The notes beneath the pieces were generated by a model. That model ran no database searches, had not been told where the DNA came from, and saw only the letters and a program-made list of their open reading frames with translations. Source: Sphaerosporella brunnea (taxonomy: Eukaryota; Ascomycota; Pezizomycetes; Pezizales; Pyronemataceae). From it: DNA of 64,000 bases. Positions 8,181-19,464 of the stretch are shown piece by piece; position 1 is the stretch's first letter, and each line of letters begins with the position of its first letter. A program made the translations under genes and the position numbers. The stretch is from the NCBI GenBank assembly GCA_008704415.1, contig VXIS01000006.1:1-64000 (forward strand). The letters are read 5' to 3'.

Positions 8181-11100
8181 GTGCTGTTGATATCGGAATG
8201 TCATCCACATGCTACTGCACGCCACATTCCAAGGCCGGCTTTCCTAGATTGTGATAGAATGGTTGATGGCTAGTGAGACAGCTGCTTTTGGCGTAGTGAC
8301 AGGCTCAGAGAGCCAGTTTTGCCAAAGAGAGTGAACAGGTTATGAACCCGGCGCTACGACGTGATTAAGAACAGACAGCATCACCGGAAAGAGAAGTAGC
8401 AAGAAGGTCGGAACGCGTGCTGTTACGAAAGGGTCCAGCCGCGGAAATCCTGAAGCTGTGGGTGTAAGACAGCTGGAGCTTGACTATTCCCTGATACGAG
8501 CAAAGCCTGGCGGCAATGCGATTGACACCAACGACAAAGGTTGAAGCCAGTAGCCTGTTCAATATGAACTAGACAATTGCAAAAAAACAATGCCCGATAA
8601 TAAGAACATTGTCGACCTGCTGTTATGAGCTTTCTGCCCCCGCCATCCACTTAGGACTGCTATCGTACGGTAGGTTGCAAAAACCTTTTCTGTCGTCCTA
8701 TGGAGTCATTCGAGTAGCGGTACACAAATTGGGTTTCCAAACATGCTTCCATACTGGCACACGTGCGGTCATAGCTTGTGATATTCAGATCCCGTTGTGA
8801 CTGATTGAATATGTCTTAGTCCGGCTTGATTCCGTGAATGGTCGGGTATGCTAGAGGTTCCGCTATGTTCATCACCAGCGCCCACCGTCAGCGAGCTCTG
8901 TCGATTGGGAACTGACTGGCCACTACCCCGGTGGTGCCTGCTAGGTTTTTGGTACCCCCTGTAGAATTGCAGTGGTGCCGATTTTGGATAGTGTGGATTC
9001 ACGTTCACAGTATGCCTGGTCAGGTGGAGACTTTACTGCGCGCGATGAAGGAGATGGAAACAATTGGGGAGCATGAGGCGCCGAGCAGATCTTTTCACTA
9101 ATTCAGACTCTCTTTTTTACGGCGGGGCTGTACCAGCTGCCAGACTGGCTTCGCATTTCGAACTCCGGGCTGGCTGCTTAAGACAGCCGGCTTTGGCTTT
9201 TTGTCTTCCTGTTGACCTAATATCAACCTATATCAGACGCCATTGAACGTGTGGAGACTGCGCTAGATCGGGAAAGCTTAAAGCACTGATATTGGCGGTT
9301 CCTACCAGCAGAACCTCGGTTTTCGATACACCCTGCCAGTGCTAGAAGCAATGCGGCGTGACTCGCACCATGTCGGAAAGATCAAAAAATTTCATTCCAT
9401 GTGCACGGAGGTTTGATTGATTGCAACATTGTGTATAGTTTCCCGCCACGTGGCATATGCTGGGAACAATGATTATCGTGGCAATTTGAAACGTATTTAT
9501 CCCCGAAGACACCCTGATCCTAGTTGCCCTCGAATGCCACAATCAACGGTTGACGTCAGTCGCACCCCGGAAACGGCAACTGCGGTTGATGATGTGCCCG
9601 GCTACAGCTACTGCCGATCGGCCCAAGCAAATAATGGTAGCCCGTGGAACTGCCTTGATGGACTGTCTTCGCGATTCTGCGGAGCTGGAGAAGAAAGATA
9701 CCCCCGAAATGATGGTCTGGGGCACTCTGATCGCTGGTCGGAAATGTAGTGGGGGTAGGCAGGTGGCCCGGTCGTGGAAGAGCGACCGCAAGACTGCTTG
9801 GCCAGATGTGTCCAGGGTAGAGTATGGCCAGGTCTGCTGTGCAATCGCATTGCTGTCCCTGAGGACCCCAACCCATAGCCCTGGACTGGCGCCAACACGG
9901 GTCTCACATACTGGCCACGACCTGATCTGTGGCCGTTCTATATTGACCATAGTCACCATCCCGGCACCAACAAGGCGGTCAACAACACAAACGTCCACCC
10001 CATCATGCGAGCCGTCCACAGCTCTAAGCAGCGGTTGGAGAAAGAGCAGTGTTACACCCTGTTCGCTGATGCACGCGCCGCACTGGAGCGTTGCAATCGC
10101 AACTTCACTTGCGCCGCTCGCGGCCGGCTCGCCGCAGCATCCAGTAAACCCGGAACCTGTCCAACCTCACACTGAGGTAGGTCCCGCGACACGCTGGCGT
10201 TAGGGTGAGTCATGGCCATCGTCCGAATATGATGGAGGCGGAGTTAGGTGGTCGCGGTGCATTTGTTTCTCCTGGTTACAGGGCTGTTTATTACCTCCTG
10301 TTACATTTTTCCTCCTGCTGGTAGGGTAGCCGCAGGGGTCGTATCGATAAGAGGGAGGCCAGGAAAAGAGTGGGGGTGTGTCACGATCGTTCGCAGTCGC
10401 GTACGCACAACAACCCTGATTACAAACAAACTGAACGCCAACATCCGAAACCAGCAGCGGGAGACAGTGTGAATACACGAAAAGCACGTCTGCGGTTGCG
10501 GACTCACTATAAACACAACCCCGCCTGTGATCCACCCGGATGCGGCGCTGATGGTTGATGCTACCAGGCCTGAGCACTCCGGATTCAGCCACCTCTGGAA
10601 TATACAATCAAAATAGTCGGCGCTACGAAAGGTGATGAGCAGAGGAATCGGGCTGGACGCAGTGGAGAAGTTTAATTATTCCGGCGATTCATGCGTTTCT
10701 TTACACTCAACGTATTCTGTAACAAAACGTCTTGTGGGTGAGGAGCTACCGTGTACTCACTCCAGCGCTGTGCACTACCCCCTCCACGCGGTGAGCGCCT
10801 TGCTATTGGCGGCGTCAGGGATGCAGCTATACGGTACGATCTACATCAACTGTTCTCCATCTTCATAGGCGCAGTTATCTATGGGCACCGTCTGCGTTGC
10901 CTGGACAGTAATTGAGATGAACTCCACCAGAGCAGGTACGGCGGGCGTGTTTGTGCAGGTTGAGGCCCAGTGCGAACTTGCAGTCGCCGCCGTCCCCAAG
11001 CGCCAGATCTAATTCAAGTTCGACGAAAATACGCTCTATAAAGACTTCAACTGTTCAACACCATACGATGTGCATCAACGGACGGGTGATTGATATGATA

Positions 11101-11632
11101 TGCCTTCTCCCGGCCAACAGTCTAGAATATGAATGGCTTGCATCAACAAGGTCTCCGCTCTGTCTTATGGCAAGTGGGCTACACTTTGAGGCAGCCCCGC
11201 AGTAAGAACAGACCGTCCAGCTCCTGAACTGCTAGCCCGCGAATACCAGATTGTTGACCGCAGTCAGAATGAGTATAGCAGCATGGCTCTGATGCTGGGA
11301 TCTGATGGTATGTATCAACAGCTCCCATCCGATCAACCTGAGCTCGGCGTCACGAACGCCGAGAACCATTGTATCCTGCCCGCATTGCATTCGCCCACAA
11401 ACTAGGGCTTGTCACAGCGATTCCTCGGACGTGCACATCGTGAGTCAGGGAGCCAACATTGCAGTCACATCCTTCAAATCCCCGGCCCACGGTACCTCAA
11501 CTCTGCAGGCCCACTACTTCTGATCCTGCTTCCTATTCCTGAGCTCTTCGTTCGCAACCTCAGTCCCCCGTCACACAAACGTCACACGAACGACTACGCG
11601 AACCGACGATAATTCTCGATCAAACAAGCGCT
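8181..11632. other. Probable decayed retroelement body and filler, no intact gene
   Basis: This follows the Gag remnant. I see no clear protease, integrase (H-H-C-C, D-D-E) or reverse-transcriptase (YVDD-type) motif. The longest plus frame (9550-10203, 217 aa) and its antisense partner (9543-10019, 158 aa) overlap and neither is convincing. A 135-aa minus frame (10200-10607) has no domain either. LTR pairs were not found by eye. Mirror at about 23820-27271. Confidence 0.4.
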
Positions 11633-12225
11633 ATGCAGTGCGACACTTCAAGCAACGCGGGATCCGCCTATGGCGGTGGTGTGGCTCCGCCTGCTGCTAC
11701 TGGCGAGCAGATCTTCAAGGTATGTTGGTTCCTCGTGAAGGGATGTTTCGCGACTAATTGATGGAGGCCTCTGCCCAGTCCGTCCCGATCAACCAGGACG
11801 ACATGCGCGAGTACGAGGTATACTACGGCCATGCACCCCCCGGCACCGCGACGAATGCCGCCATTCCGGATGCCTCTGGCACCGCCATACCTTCGAACAG
11901 CTTCGCCGATCAGGGAATGGGCTTCACCAAGGTCTCCACGTGGGCATCCGACGCCGATGCAATCGGCGCGTTGGGGGCTGCAATTGGTGAATCCCTCAAC
12001 GGTCTTCCGGCCATGGATGTCGAATTCATAATCATGATTGCACAGGGCGATCCGTGCCGTGCGCTGGGCATGGCTAGGGTCATCCACTACGTCAAAGCTC
12101 TGGGTGATGAAAAGACCACCGCGATTGATTTTTACGGAATGTTGCTCGCCTATGAGCATAAATCAGGCCAAGGCGGTGGAGGAACGATTTCTGACGGTGG
12201 CGCTGCTGACGATAAGCAGTTCTGA
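11633..12225 (+). CDS. Unrecognised 177-aa protein, two exons (left arm)
   Basis: Exon 1 is 11633-11719 (ATG; 29 codons ending TGEQIFK). The intron is 11720-11778 (59 nt, GTATGT...CCCAG, with CTAAT before the acceptor) and exon 2 is 11779-12225 (TGA 12223-12225). The junction is in phase. The protein starts Gly/Ala/Ser-rich. It has an Ala-rich middle (DADAIGALGAAIGESLNG), a compact hydrophobic region (MDVEFIIMIAQGDPCRALGMARVIHYV, here only partly quoted: VEFIIMIAQGDPCRALGM) and a Gly-rich acidic tail. No signal peptide or membrane span is evident. I recognise no family. Codon use looks coding and both palindrome copies are intact (mirror 23227-23819, coding sequence unchanged as far as compared), which favours a real gene. 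Confidence 0.65.
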
Positions 12226-12469
12226 GACTGAGGCCGACTCTGGAAACTGCGACATCAAAGGATGTTGTGACACCGCAGGCATAATAATATGTCGTTGACC
12301 TCGTAGTTCTGAAATGATTGCATCACGGGTGACTGCCAACCTGGCCGAACTAACCAAGTTACCCTTCCGCGAATGTATTGCACGTGTGACGCATCGCTTT
12401 CAAAAATTCCATTGCCCACGCTACGTATGAAACAACAACAACGTTCACCAGTTTCAGCAAGGTTTGCAG

Positions 12470-12809
12470 CAGTGATGCACACGCGGACCACGAGACGAAC
12501 TGAGAACGATCGAGCCACGCGCGAACGACCTGAGACCTGCTTGAGAATGGCGAGAATGACCGAGAATGGCGAGAACCTCTCGAGAATGGCGAGAATGATG
12601 AGAATGGCGAGACCTGGCGAGACCGTCGCGAATCGCCTGATAAAAATCAATGTGGCAAACCACGACAACCGAGACTGGCGAGAACGGCGAGATGACGAGA
12701 CTGTCGAGAATGTCGAGACTGTCACGAGAACGGCGAGACTTGTCGAGACCGCTCGATTCTCGTGAGACCGAGACCATCGGCGAGAATTCTCGTCTCATGT
12801 GCATCACTG
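12470..12809. mobile_element. hAT-type MITE with GAGA-rich body (left arm)
   Basis: The ends are inverted: CAGTGATGCACACG at the left and, read in reverse complement, CAGTGATGCACATGAGACG at the right. A perfect 8-bp target duplication, GTTTGCAG, flanks it (12462-12469 and 12810-12817), diagnostic of the hAT superfamily. The 340-bp body is an irregular repeat of GAGAATGGCGA/GAGACTGTC units and has no coding capacity. The same family recurs at 48531-48942 with a different target duplication. Mirror at 22629-22974 (346 bp). Confidence 0.85.
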
Positions 12810-12817
12810 GTTTGCAG

Positions 12818-15776
12818 TGCCAACGGACATCCTCTCCTCCAGAAAACATCCAGGTACCACCACGTTGGACTCCGGCTATGCAGTGAGATATGACCATTGG
12901 CTCAACAACTCGAGGTACAATGGCTGGGCCGGACAACATACAGCGGTATGGTCGAAGTGTGAAACAACCACTGGATCCGAAACAACTCACACGAGCTCGA
13001 GGTGCTTCCGGGTCCCAGATCAATATCTATGGGTCCCTGGCAGCAACGGAAAGATCACGCCAACTCTCAGAAACGTTACTCACACCCGCACCCGGTGCTG
13101 TTATCACCGAAGACCCGGCACCAAACTCGCGGGCTGTCAGCGATGCGCGGAGCGCTGTCCCACCTGATGCTTTGCATGATTTCATCTTGGCTTCCTTCTC
13201 CCGGGTAACATCTCTGTCGCCGGCGTCGCAGTTGTGAGAAAGCGTCGCCGATGCGCAAGGACTGGCCACGCATACAGCATGTGGTAGAGTTGGCGCTGAT
13301 GGTTGCGTGCGGACACCTTCGTGGGAAGTGGGAGGCGCTGGGGGGGTGAAGCGAAGGGAGGCGATGGGGTGGGGTGGTTTCTTAAGTAAATGAACGTGAT
13401 AGCCGGGGTGGATATTCACCAATTGCCAGACAGCGGTGGTGCGGTCGTGTGTACCTCGCCGGCTTCTTATGCACCCTGTTCCAGGTGTTGGTTTGGAAAG
13501 AATATAGACGATGATCTGGCCAGTGTGCATTCACTGGATCTCACTGAGCAAAGATACACCCCGCTGGTGCGCGAAGACGCGCAAGCAGCCGGCTGCTTAA
13601 GAAGCCAGTTACATTCCATCATCGATGCGGGGGTGGTTTTCGCCATCCATTTAGTACCCACCATCACAACTCGACATTTCGCTCCACGACCCGTACGAGC
13701 CTGTCGTTCGCTGCCATGCGGCCATAAACGTGGGTCGGCTTGCGTCTCGGACGGTGTCAACCGCCCCCACTCCATCAGCGACCGATAGCAGTTCATTCTG
13801 TTCCTGGTAGTGAGTCAGAGGACTTCAGAATGTCATGTTTGGGGCCACAGCGCGGAAAGTAAGGACAAGGAGGCGGTTGGTGCGGGTTGTGGGGCGGCGG
13901 CAGCAAGCTCAGGATGCTTTTCCTACCGGTATGTATTTCCGATTTCCATGGCAACTATATGCTGGCTTCTTTTCGCCATGTGCGACATCTTCGGGGTCGT
14001 TGTTGCCTTGTCCCGCCTGTGTCACTTGGGGCTCCCTGTGATAGGCTCTGCAGACATGCAGAGAGTGCCATAGTGTCACCTATTCGTATGTGTTTCCAGT
14101 AGTCTGGACATTGTACGTTCAGTCACGAGCTTTGTTCGTACAATTTTCGAGCTCGTAGCTGGTGCCACTGGCCACCAATGGAGCGTACTGCTCATCTCCT
14201 TAACTGAGAAAAGTTATAATATATTTGTATGTAATCACCCACATTGAATGACATCTCTCTCCAGTGCAATTCCTGGCCGGATTGCTATAAACGCACAGGC
14301 ATTCTGCACGGGCCATCCTGAACATAGAACCGCGCGCACCCGGGCCCTAGCCTTGGGTCACGCACACTTCCAGTGACAGTAACAAATTGCAGCATTTGAG
14401 GGATACACATAGCCCGGCCCACGGGTCAGCGCGTTATTGCAATTAGTGGACGAACAGTACGCGTGGCTCGAATAGCATTAACGTTGCCTTCAATCCTCGG
14501 TACGTTTACTTGGCCCCGTTTGTGCGAATACTCAGTACCAGGTCCCACACTTTCCCGCGACTGAAGCACTGTACGATGGTAGCGTGGAATGTTGATGTTG
14601 ATATTGCTACCGCTGCGCAGACAGGAAAGCGTGCACCGTTCCACGCAGTGAGCCGTGGGTACAGTTGGAATCCCAAGCATAACACTACATGGATTGAGAT
14701 GATTTCACAAACAACCAACCCCTCCATTTTCTCACCTAAGTGCGCACGTGTTTCCTTTCTCCAGCGGCACTGTCCACCACGTTGTGCCCATGGTCCTATT
14801 TATGTTTCGTCCTCTTCGGACTGCGGATGACGTGATCATTCCGTTTCTCCTTCAACAGCTTCCACGCCTGCGTGATTCTGCCAAATACCAGCACCTAGGG
14901 CAAGAATCTCATGCTCGGCAAATTCCGCGGCCCAAACACAGTCGAATCGCAAACCCCCCGGCCGTCACGCAATGGCAGATAACGTTCCGCGTGCTCGCGC
15001 CGCGACACATTCAACTCTTTGTACCCATCACTTCGCCTAGGGGGGATTGATCGGCGGGTTGAGAGTAGAAACCTCTGTGCGGCTGTGTGGCTTTGGGGCT
15101 GTGGCATGATGCATTGCGGAATTTCTGTCAGCCTGATTTGGTTCGTTGCCGCGTTCTATGGAACTTGCGGCGTGTGGCCAATGGTAGTTGTCTGCAACAA
15201 TCGATAGTCCTTCGCGGTTTGGTGTACCGGCATTGCAAGGCTCAGCCATGAATGCCGGGTCATATTTGACTGACCATGGTTGAGTCCTGCGAACTCTGTC
15301 TTCCTGGATAACAGGCTCGTTGATAAAATCTTCGGTTACCGTTCACATGGAATGCAACCTGTCCCCAATGCTACCGCGGAACGTCTCCCGGCATGAGACC
15401 GGATTCCTATAGTCAAGCCCGCGGAAGGCTTCCACTGCTTACCGGCCATGGTGGCTGTCGTGCGTGATGCATTGTGCGCCCACTTCAGACACATTTTGTA
15501 AGCATGTGCCTTTGTAAACATCACAATGCTCACAGTCATATTTCGCATGTGGTTAGTTGTTTCCACGGTTCTTCTGCACTGTGCACCAGGGAAAGGCCGC
15601 GGTCACTGCTACTCAAAAAAGAACGGATCCGTGCTGTAGAGTATAATGGACAACCGATTTACACACACTGTTGAGGGCTAAAGAACACACATCGCTGCTT
15701 GGTGATAATTTTGCCCCGGAGGGCTAGGTAGTGAGTCAATCGCAGCGGCGGATATCGATTACCTGCACCCAGCACA
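12818..15776. other. No gene recognised
   Basis: Several frames of 60-130 aa are open on both strands (for example 13390-13788 plus and 13467-13796 minus, which overlap) but none shows a domain, a paired splice site or a convincing start. Part of this stretch (12890-13240) differs from its mirror by many one-base indels. Short AGCCGGCTGCTTAAG-like palindromes occur near 13587 and, farther left, near 9172. Mirror at about 19655-22620. Confidence 0.4.
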
Positions 15777-15905
15777 ATTTTTTTTTTTTCGTTTCAATCA
15801 TATTGCATTCGGCCGCTTGCGGCCATGGCATATATAGAGAAGAGAGACTGTGCTACCCCTTAGGAACAGAGCCTACTACTGGGGGCTGCGGCTCTCTTAA
15901 GGAAA
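15777..15905. repeat. Dispersed repeat ending CGCTTGCGGCCATG
   Basis: A T run followed by CGTTTCAATCATATTGCATTC and CGCTTGCGGCCATGGCAT. Related copies occur at about 4864-4905 (TTTTAATCATCCTGTATTCGCTTGCGGCCATGACAT, partly quoted) and 61205-61300, where similarity continues into the following ~70 bp (ACTGTGCTACCCC versus ACTATGCTACACC). Probably an old short interspersed element. Mirror at about 19527-19655. Confidence 0.45.
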
Positions 15906-15967
15906 GAAAATCAAGGAAATCGCAACACATAAACGGCGGAAAAGACTGTAGCCACCTCCCACTGCCC

Positions 15968-16966
15968 CTACACCCTAGGAGCCCGCTGCTCCTTCCCCTT
16001 CCCCTTCTCCTTCTTGTTCTCCTTCTTCTTACTGCCCCCCCAGGGTTTGCGCGCCGTGTGTGACTTGGCGATGCCCGCTCCTCCTCCTATGTAGAAGTTG
16101 AAGCACACAGCTCCGTCACCGGCCACTTGGGCCCAGGACGGGACGCTCTTCCCGGCTGACTGTGCCGCAGTGCGTCCCGAGGGCCGCCTGCGCTTCTTTC
16201 TCTCAACCTTCTTCCATCCCTCTTTCGCCTCAGCCTCATCGCGGGGGGCGGACGGGGCTGGTGCATCTCGCGTGTGCGGAGGGTTGGAGTGGCCGCGACC
16301 TCTAGCCACGAGTCTGATGTCGTCGCGCGGTACCGATAGTAACGTTGCTGACGCGGGATGGTGACCAACAGCGCCGTGCACAGGTTGAGATAGTCGCCAT
16401 CGTCGAGGTGCTCGGCGACCTCGCGGAAAAGCTTCGCGGGAAGCTGGAGAAATGCTGTCCCCTTGGGTCGTGTCAACTACACAGGATGTCGGTCAGCTCG
16501 AAACCTAACCACTGGTCGGGAAGGCAAAACCCACCACCTTCATCAGCCGCTTCTGGTCCATCTTCGCGTTGAACCGAACCTGTCCGGCCGCCGTCCAGCA
16601 GTTCATCAACTCGATCGGATCATCATCGCGCATACGATAGGCCTGTGCGTCCTGGATATCATCGTCCCACGTCGGGCGCTCCGGCAACTCGACATCGGAG
16701 TCGTCACCGGCATCCAAATCGCTGTCATCATCCCACGTGTCCGGGTTCACCGTGCGGCGTGCAAATTCGTGGTAGGTCACCTGGGTGCGGTCGATATCGC
16801 GATCGGACGTGGCCTGGGCTTGGACGAAGCGCTCGTTCGGGTGCAGGGACGCCTGGTTCCAATCTGCGTCTGAGTCCGAGGACATGTCGTCGTCGTTCTC
16901 GTGCTCGTGCGCGAAGGCCGAGTGGAGCCGTACCGTTTGCCAGTCTCGAGGCTCAAGGGGGAGCAT
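15968..16966 (-). CDS. Acidic F-box-like protein gene with frame breaks (left arm)
   Basis: ATG at 16966 opens a 153-aa frame ending at 16505, very acidic (DDDSDLDAGDDSDVEL). Just downstream another frame (to 16087) carries FLQLPAKLFREVAEHLDDGD, the hydrophobic/acidic pattern of a short F-box. A third frame (to 15968) is Lys/Arg-rich (KKVERKKRRRPSGR), contains VPSWAQVAGDGAV and ends in a Lys/Glu tail. Composition flows smoothly across the three frames, suggesting one ~330-residue gene interrupted by two frame changes or missed introns. The mirror copy (18466-19464) has the same breaks. Function unknown. Confidence 0.5.
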
Positions 16967-17050
16967 AGCACGCCGCAGTGGCTGCTGCGGATCGTTGCGT
17001 GAAACGGCCGTCTTCGGCGTTTTCCAGTCGCGTTTTCCGGAGGCTCAACC

Positions 17051-17440
17051 CTAAATTTCCGACCGTTGGATTTTGGAGCGAAGCGAGTTCTATCTAGTGT
17101 TTTGAATAGCCAGTCAGCCGGGCTGGCTGCGTTGGGCTGATCAAAAAGCCGGGCTGGCTTTTCAACTCGCGGCTGGCTGTGGGCTGTATGAGCTGTTGCT
17201 CGGGTATGAAGAATGGACATCATCGTTGCTTCACTGGGTATCACTCTGTACCAATTCGCGACTTTTACATGCAAAGACGCAGCCCACAGCCAGCCCGCCC
17301 GGGCTTCGTAGCCGGGCGGATGAAACAGCCAGCCCAGTCGGCCCGTTTTGGCAGCCGGGCTGACAGCCCGGACCTTTTCGGCCAGCTATTGAGAACACTG
17401 GCTCTATCACTCTGGAGCAGAGCCGTGGAGGAGCTTTAGC
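17051..17440. repeat. Dispersed repeat split by a GGCTGGCT-rich block
   Basis: CCGTTGGATTTTGGAGCGAAGCGAG (about 17066-17091, partly quoted: TTGGAGCGAAGCGAG) and CTGGAGCAGAGCCGTGGAGGA (17412-17431) lie adjacent in a related copy at 37917-37993 but are separated here by about 320 bp rich in AGCCGGGCTGGCT and its inverse. Mirror at about 17992-18381. Confidence 0.5.
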
Positions 17441-17687
17441 GACGGCACTGAATGAAAGCAACTGCGCCGTGTTTTACACACATACGCCCTTGACTGTAAT
17501 GTACATATGACTTTATGTTAGGTGGCGCTGTACTGATGACTGCACACCGTGTAGTCGCCACACGGCTGTTGACTCGCCATAGATTTATACGCCTCTGCCA
17601 CTGGCGGTATTGCCAGCGCATACATTGGAGCACTTCCCATAACTCTATTGTTGCCGAATACAAAATTTCGAGCGATTTAGATAGGGG

Positions 17688-17744
17688 CATCCACGGCAGC
17701 GGGTTGGATCCGCAGATCCAACGATAGATGGGGGGGTCGCGACC
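17688..17744. other. 57-nt spacer at the palindrome centre, with nested hairpins
   Basis: The left arm ends in GATAGGGG (17680-17687) and the right arm begins CCCCTATC (17745-17752). The spacer holds a hairpin with an 8-bp stem (17703-17710 pairing with 17715-17722, loop CGCA). It then runs into a perfect 18-bp palindrome, six G, TCGCGA and six C (17731-17748), which overlaps the start of the right arm. A GATAGATGGGGGG stretch just before it resembles the arm end, so a snap-back at a G-run microhomology could explain the junction (inference). Confidence 0.9.
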
Positions 17745-18465
17745 CCCCTATCTAAATCGCTCGAAATTTTGTATTCGGCAACAATAGAGTTATGGGAAGT
17801 GCTCCAATGTATGCGCTGGCAATACCGCCAGTGGCAGAGGCGTATAAATCTATGGCGAGTCAACAGCCGTGTGGCGACTACACGGTGTGCAGTCATCAGT
17901 ACAGCGCCACCTAACATAAAGTCATATGTACATTACAGTCAAGGGCGTATGTGTGTAAAACACGGCGCAGTTGCTTTCATTCAGTGCCGTCGCTAAAGCT
18001 CCTCCACGGCTCTGCTCCAGAGTGATAGAGCCAGTGTTCTCAATAGCTGGCCGAAAAGGTCCGGGCTGTCAGCCCGGCTGCCAAAACGGGCCGACTGGGC
18101 TGGCTGTTTCATCCGCCCGGCTACGAAGCCCGGGCGGGCTGGCTGTGGGCTGCGTCTTTGCATGTAAAAGTCGCGAATTGGTACAGAGTGATACCCAGTG
18201 AAGCAACGATGATGTCCATTCTTCATACCCGAGCAACAGCTCATACAGCCCACAGCCAGCCGCGAGTTGAAAAGCCAGCCCGGCTTTTTGATCAGCCCAA
18301 CGCAGCCAGCCCGGCTGACTGGCTATTCAAAACACTAGATAGAACTCGCTTCGCTCCAAAATCCAACGGTCGGAAATTTAGGGTTGAGCCTCCGGAAAAC
18401 GCGACTGGAAAACGCCGAAGACGGCCGTTTCACGCAACGATCCGCAGCAGCCACTGCGGCGTGCT

Positions 18466-19464
18466 ATGCTCCCCCTTGAGCCTCGAGACTGGCAAACGGT
18501 ACGGCTCCACTCGGCCTTCGCGCACGAGCACGAGAACGACGACGACATGTCCTCGGACTCAGACGCAGATTGGAACCAGGCGTCCCTGCACCCGAACGAG
18601 CGCTTCGTCCAAGCCCAGGCCACGTCCGATCGCGATATCGACCGCACCCAGGTGACCTACCACGAATTTGCACGCCGCACGGTGAACCCGGACACGTGGG
18701 ATGATGACAGCGATTTGGATGCCGGTGACGACTCCGATGTCGAGTTGCCGGAGCGCCCGACGTGGGACGATGATATCCAGGACGCACAGGCCTATCGTAT
18801 GCGCGATGATGATCCGATCGAGTTGATGAACTGCTGGACGGCGGCCGGACAGGTTCGGTTCAACGCGAAGATGGACCAGAAGCGGCTGATGAAGGTGGTG
18901 GGTTTTGCCTTCCCGACCAGTGGTTAGGTTTCGAGCTGACCGACATCCTGTGTAGTTGACACGACCCAAGGGGACAGCATTTCTCCAGCTTCCCGCGAAG
19001 CTTTTCCGCGAGGTCGCCGAGCACCTCGACGATGGCGACTATCTCAACCTGTGCACGGCGCTGTTGGTCACCATCCCGCGTCAGCAACGTTACTATCGGT
19101 ACCGCGCGACGACATCAGACTCGTGGCTAGAGGTCGCGGCCACTCCAACCCTCCGCACACGCGAGATGCACCAGCCCCGTCCGCCCCCCGCGATGAGGCT
19201 GAGGCGAAAGAGGGATGGAAGAAGGTTGAGAGAAAGAAGCGCAGGCGGCCCTCGGGACGCACTGCGGCACAGTCAGCCGGGAAGAGCGTCCCGTCCTGGG
19301 CCCAAGTGGCCGGTGACGGAGCTGTGTGCTTCAACTTCTACATAGGAGGAGGAGCGGGCATCGCCAAGTCACACACGGCGCGCAAACCCTGGGGGGGCAG
19401 TAAGAAGAAGGAGAACAAGAAGGAGAAGGGGAAGGGGAAGGAGCAGCGGGCTCCTAGGGTGTAG
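18466..19464 (+). CDS. Acidic F-box-like protein gene with frame breaks (right arm)
   Basis: Mirror of 15968-16966. ATG at 18466, acidic frame to 18927, F-box-like frame about 18956-19180 and a Lys-rich C-terminal frame ending at 19464. It shows the same frame changes as the left copy, so the breaks predate the duplication or are common to both. The two copies diverge outward from the palindrome centre. Confidence 0.5.

Larger units (their letters stand above)
1..17687 (+). repeat. Left arm of a ~35.4-kb palindrome
   Basis: This segment recurs in reverse complement at 17745-35464. Pairing follows x -> 35432-x for about 13.3-17.7 kb, 35452-x for about 1.5-12.2 kb and 35464-x below 1.48 kb. 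The offset steps come from indels clustered at 12.45-13.2 kb and from a G run found only in the right arm. Every gene model in this arm has a mirror copy. The arm reaches base 1 of the window, so whether it continues leftward cannot be seen. Confidence 0.97.

Noticed and set aside
7525..8208. 227-aa minus-strand frame (and mirror 27244-27927)
   Set aside because: It lies antisense to the copia Gag remnant, whose sense frames show family motifs; composition is Ser/Phe/His-rich without a domain.
9543..10019. 158-aa minus frame opposite a 217-aa plus frame
   Set aside because: Both are open over the same DNA and neither shows motifs, so I listed the region as retroelement-like filler rather than choosing one.
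15777..15905. 5S rRNA-like start (GCTTGCGGCCAT) as a possible 5S-derived SINE
   Set aside because: Only about ten bases resemble 5S, and the conserved part of the repeat extends upstream of where a 5S gene would start.
17051..17060. Telomere-like CTAAA/TTTAGGG near the palindrome centre
   Set aside because: A single short match, not an array; no telomeric repeat occurs at the centre or at the left edge.
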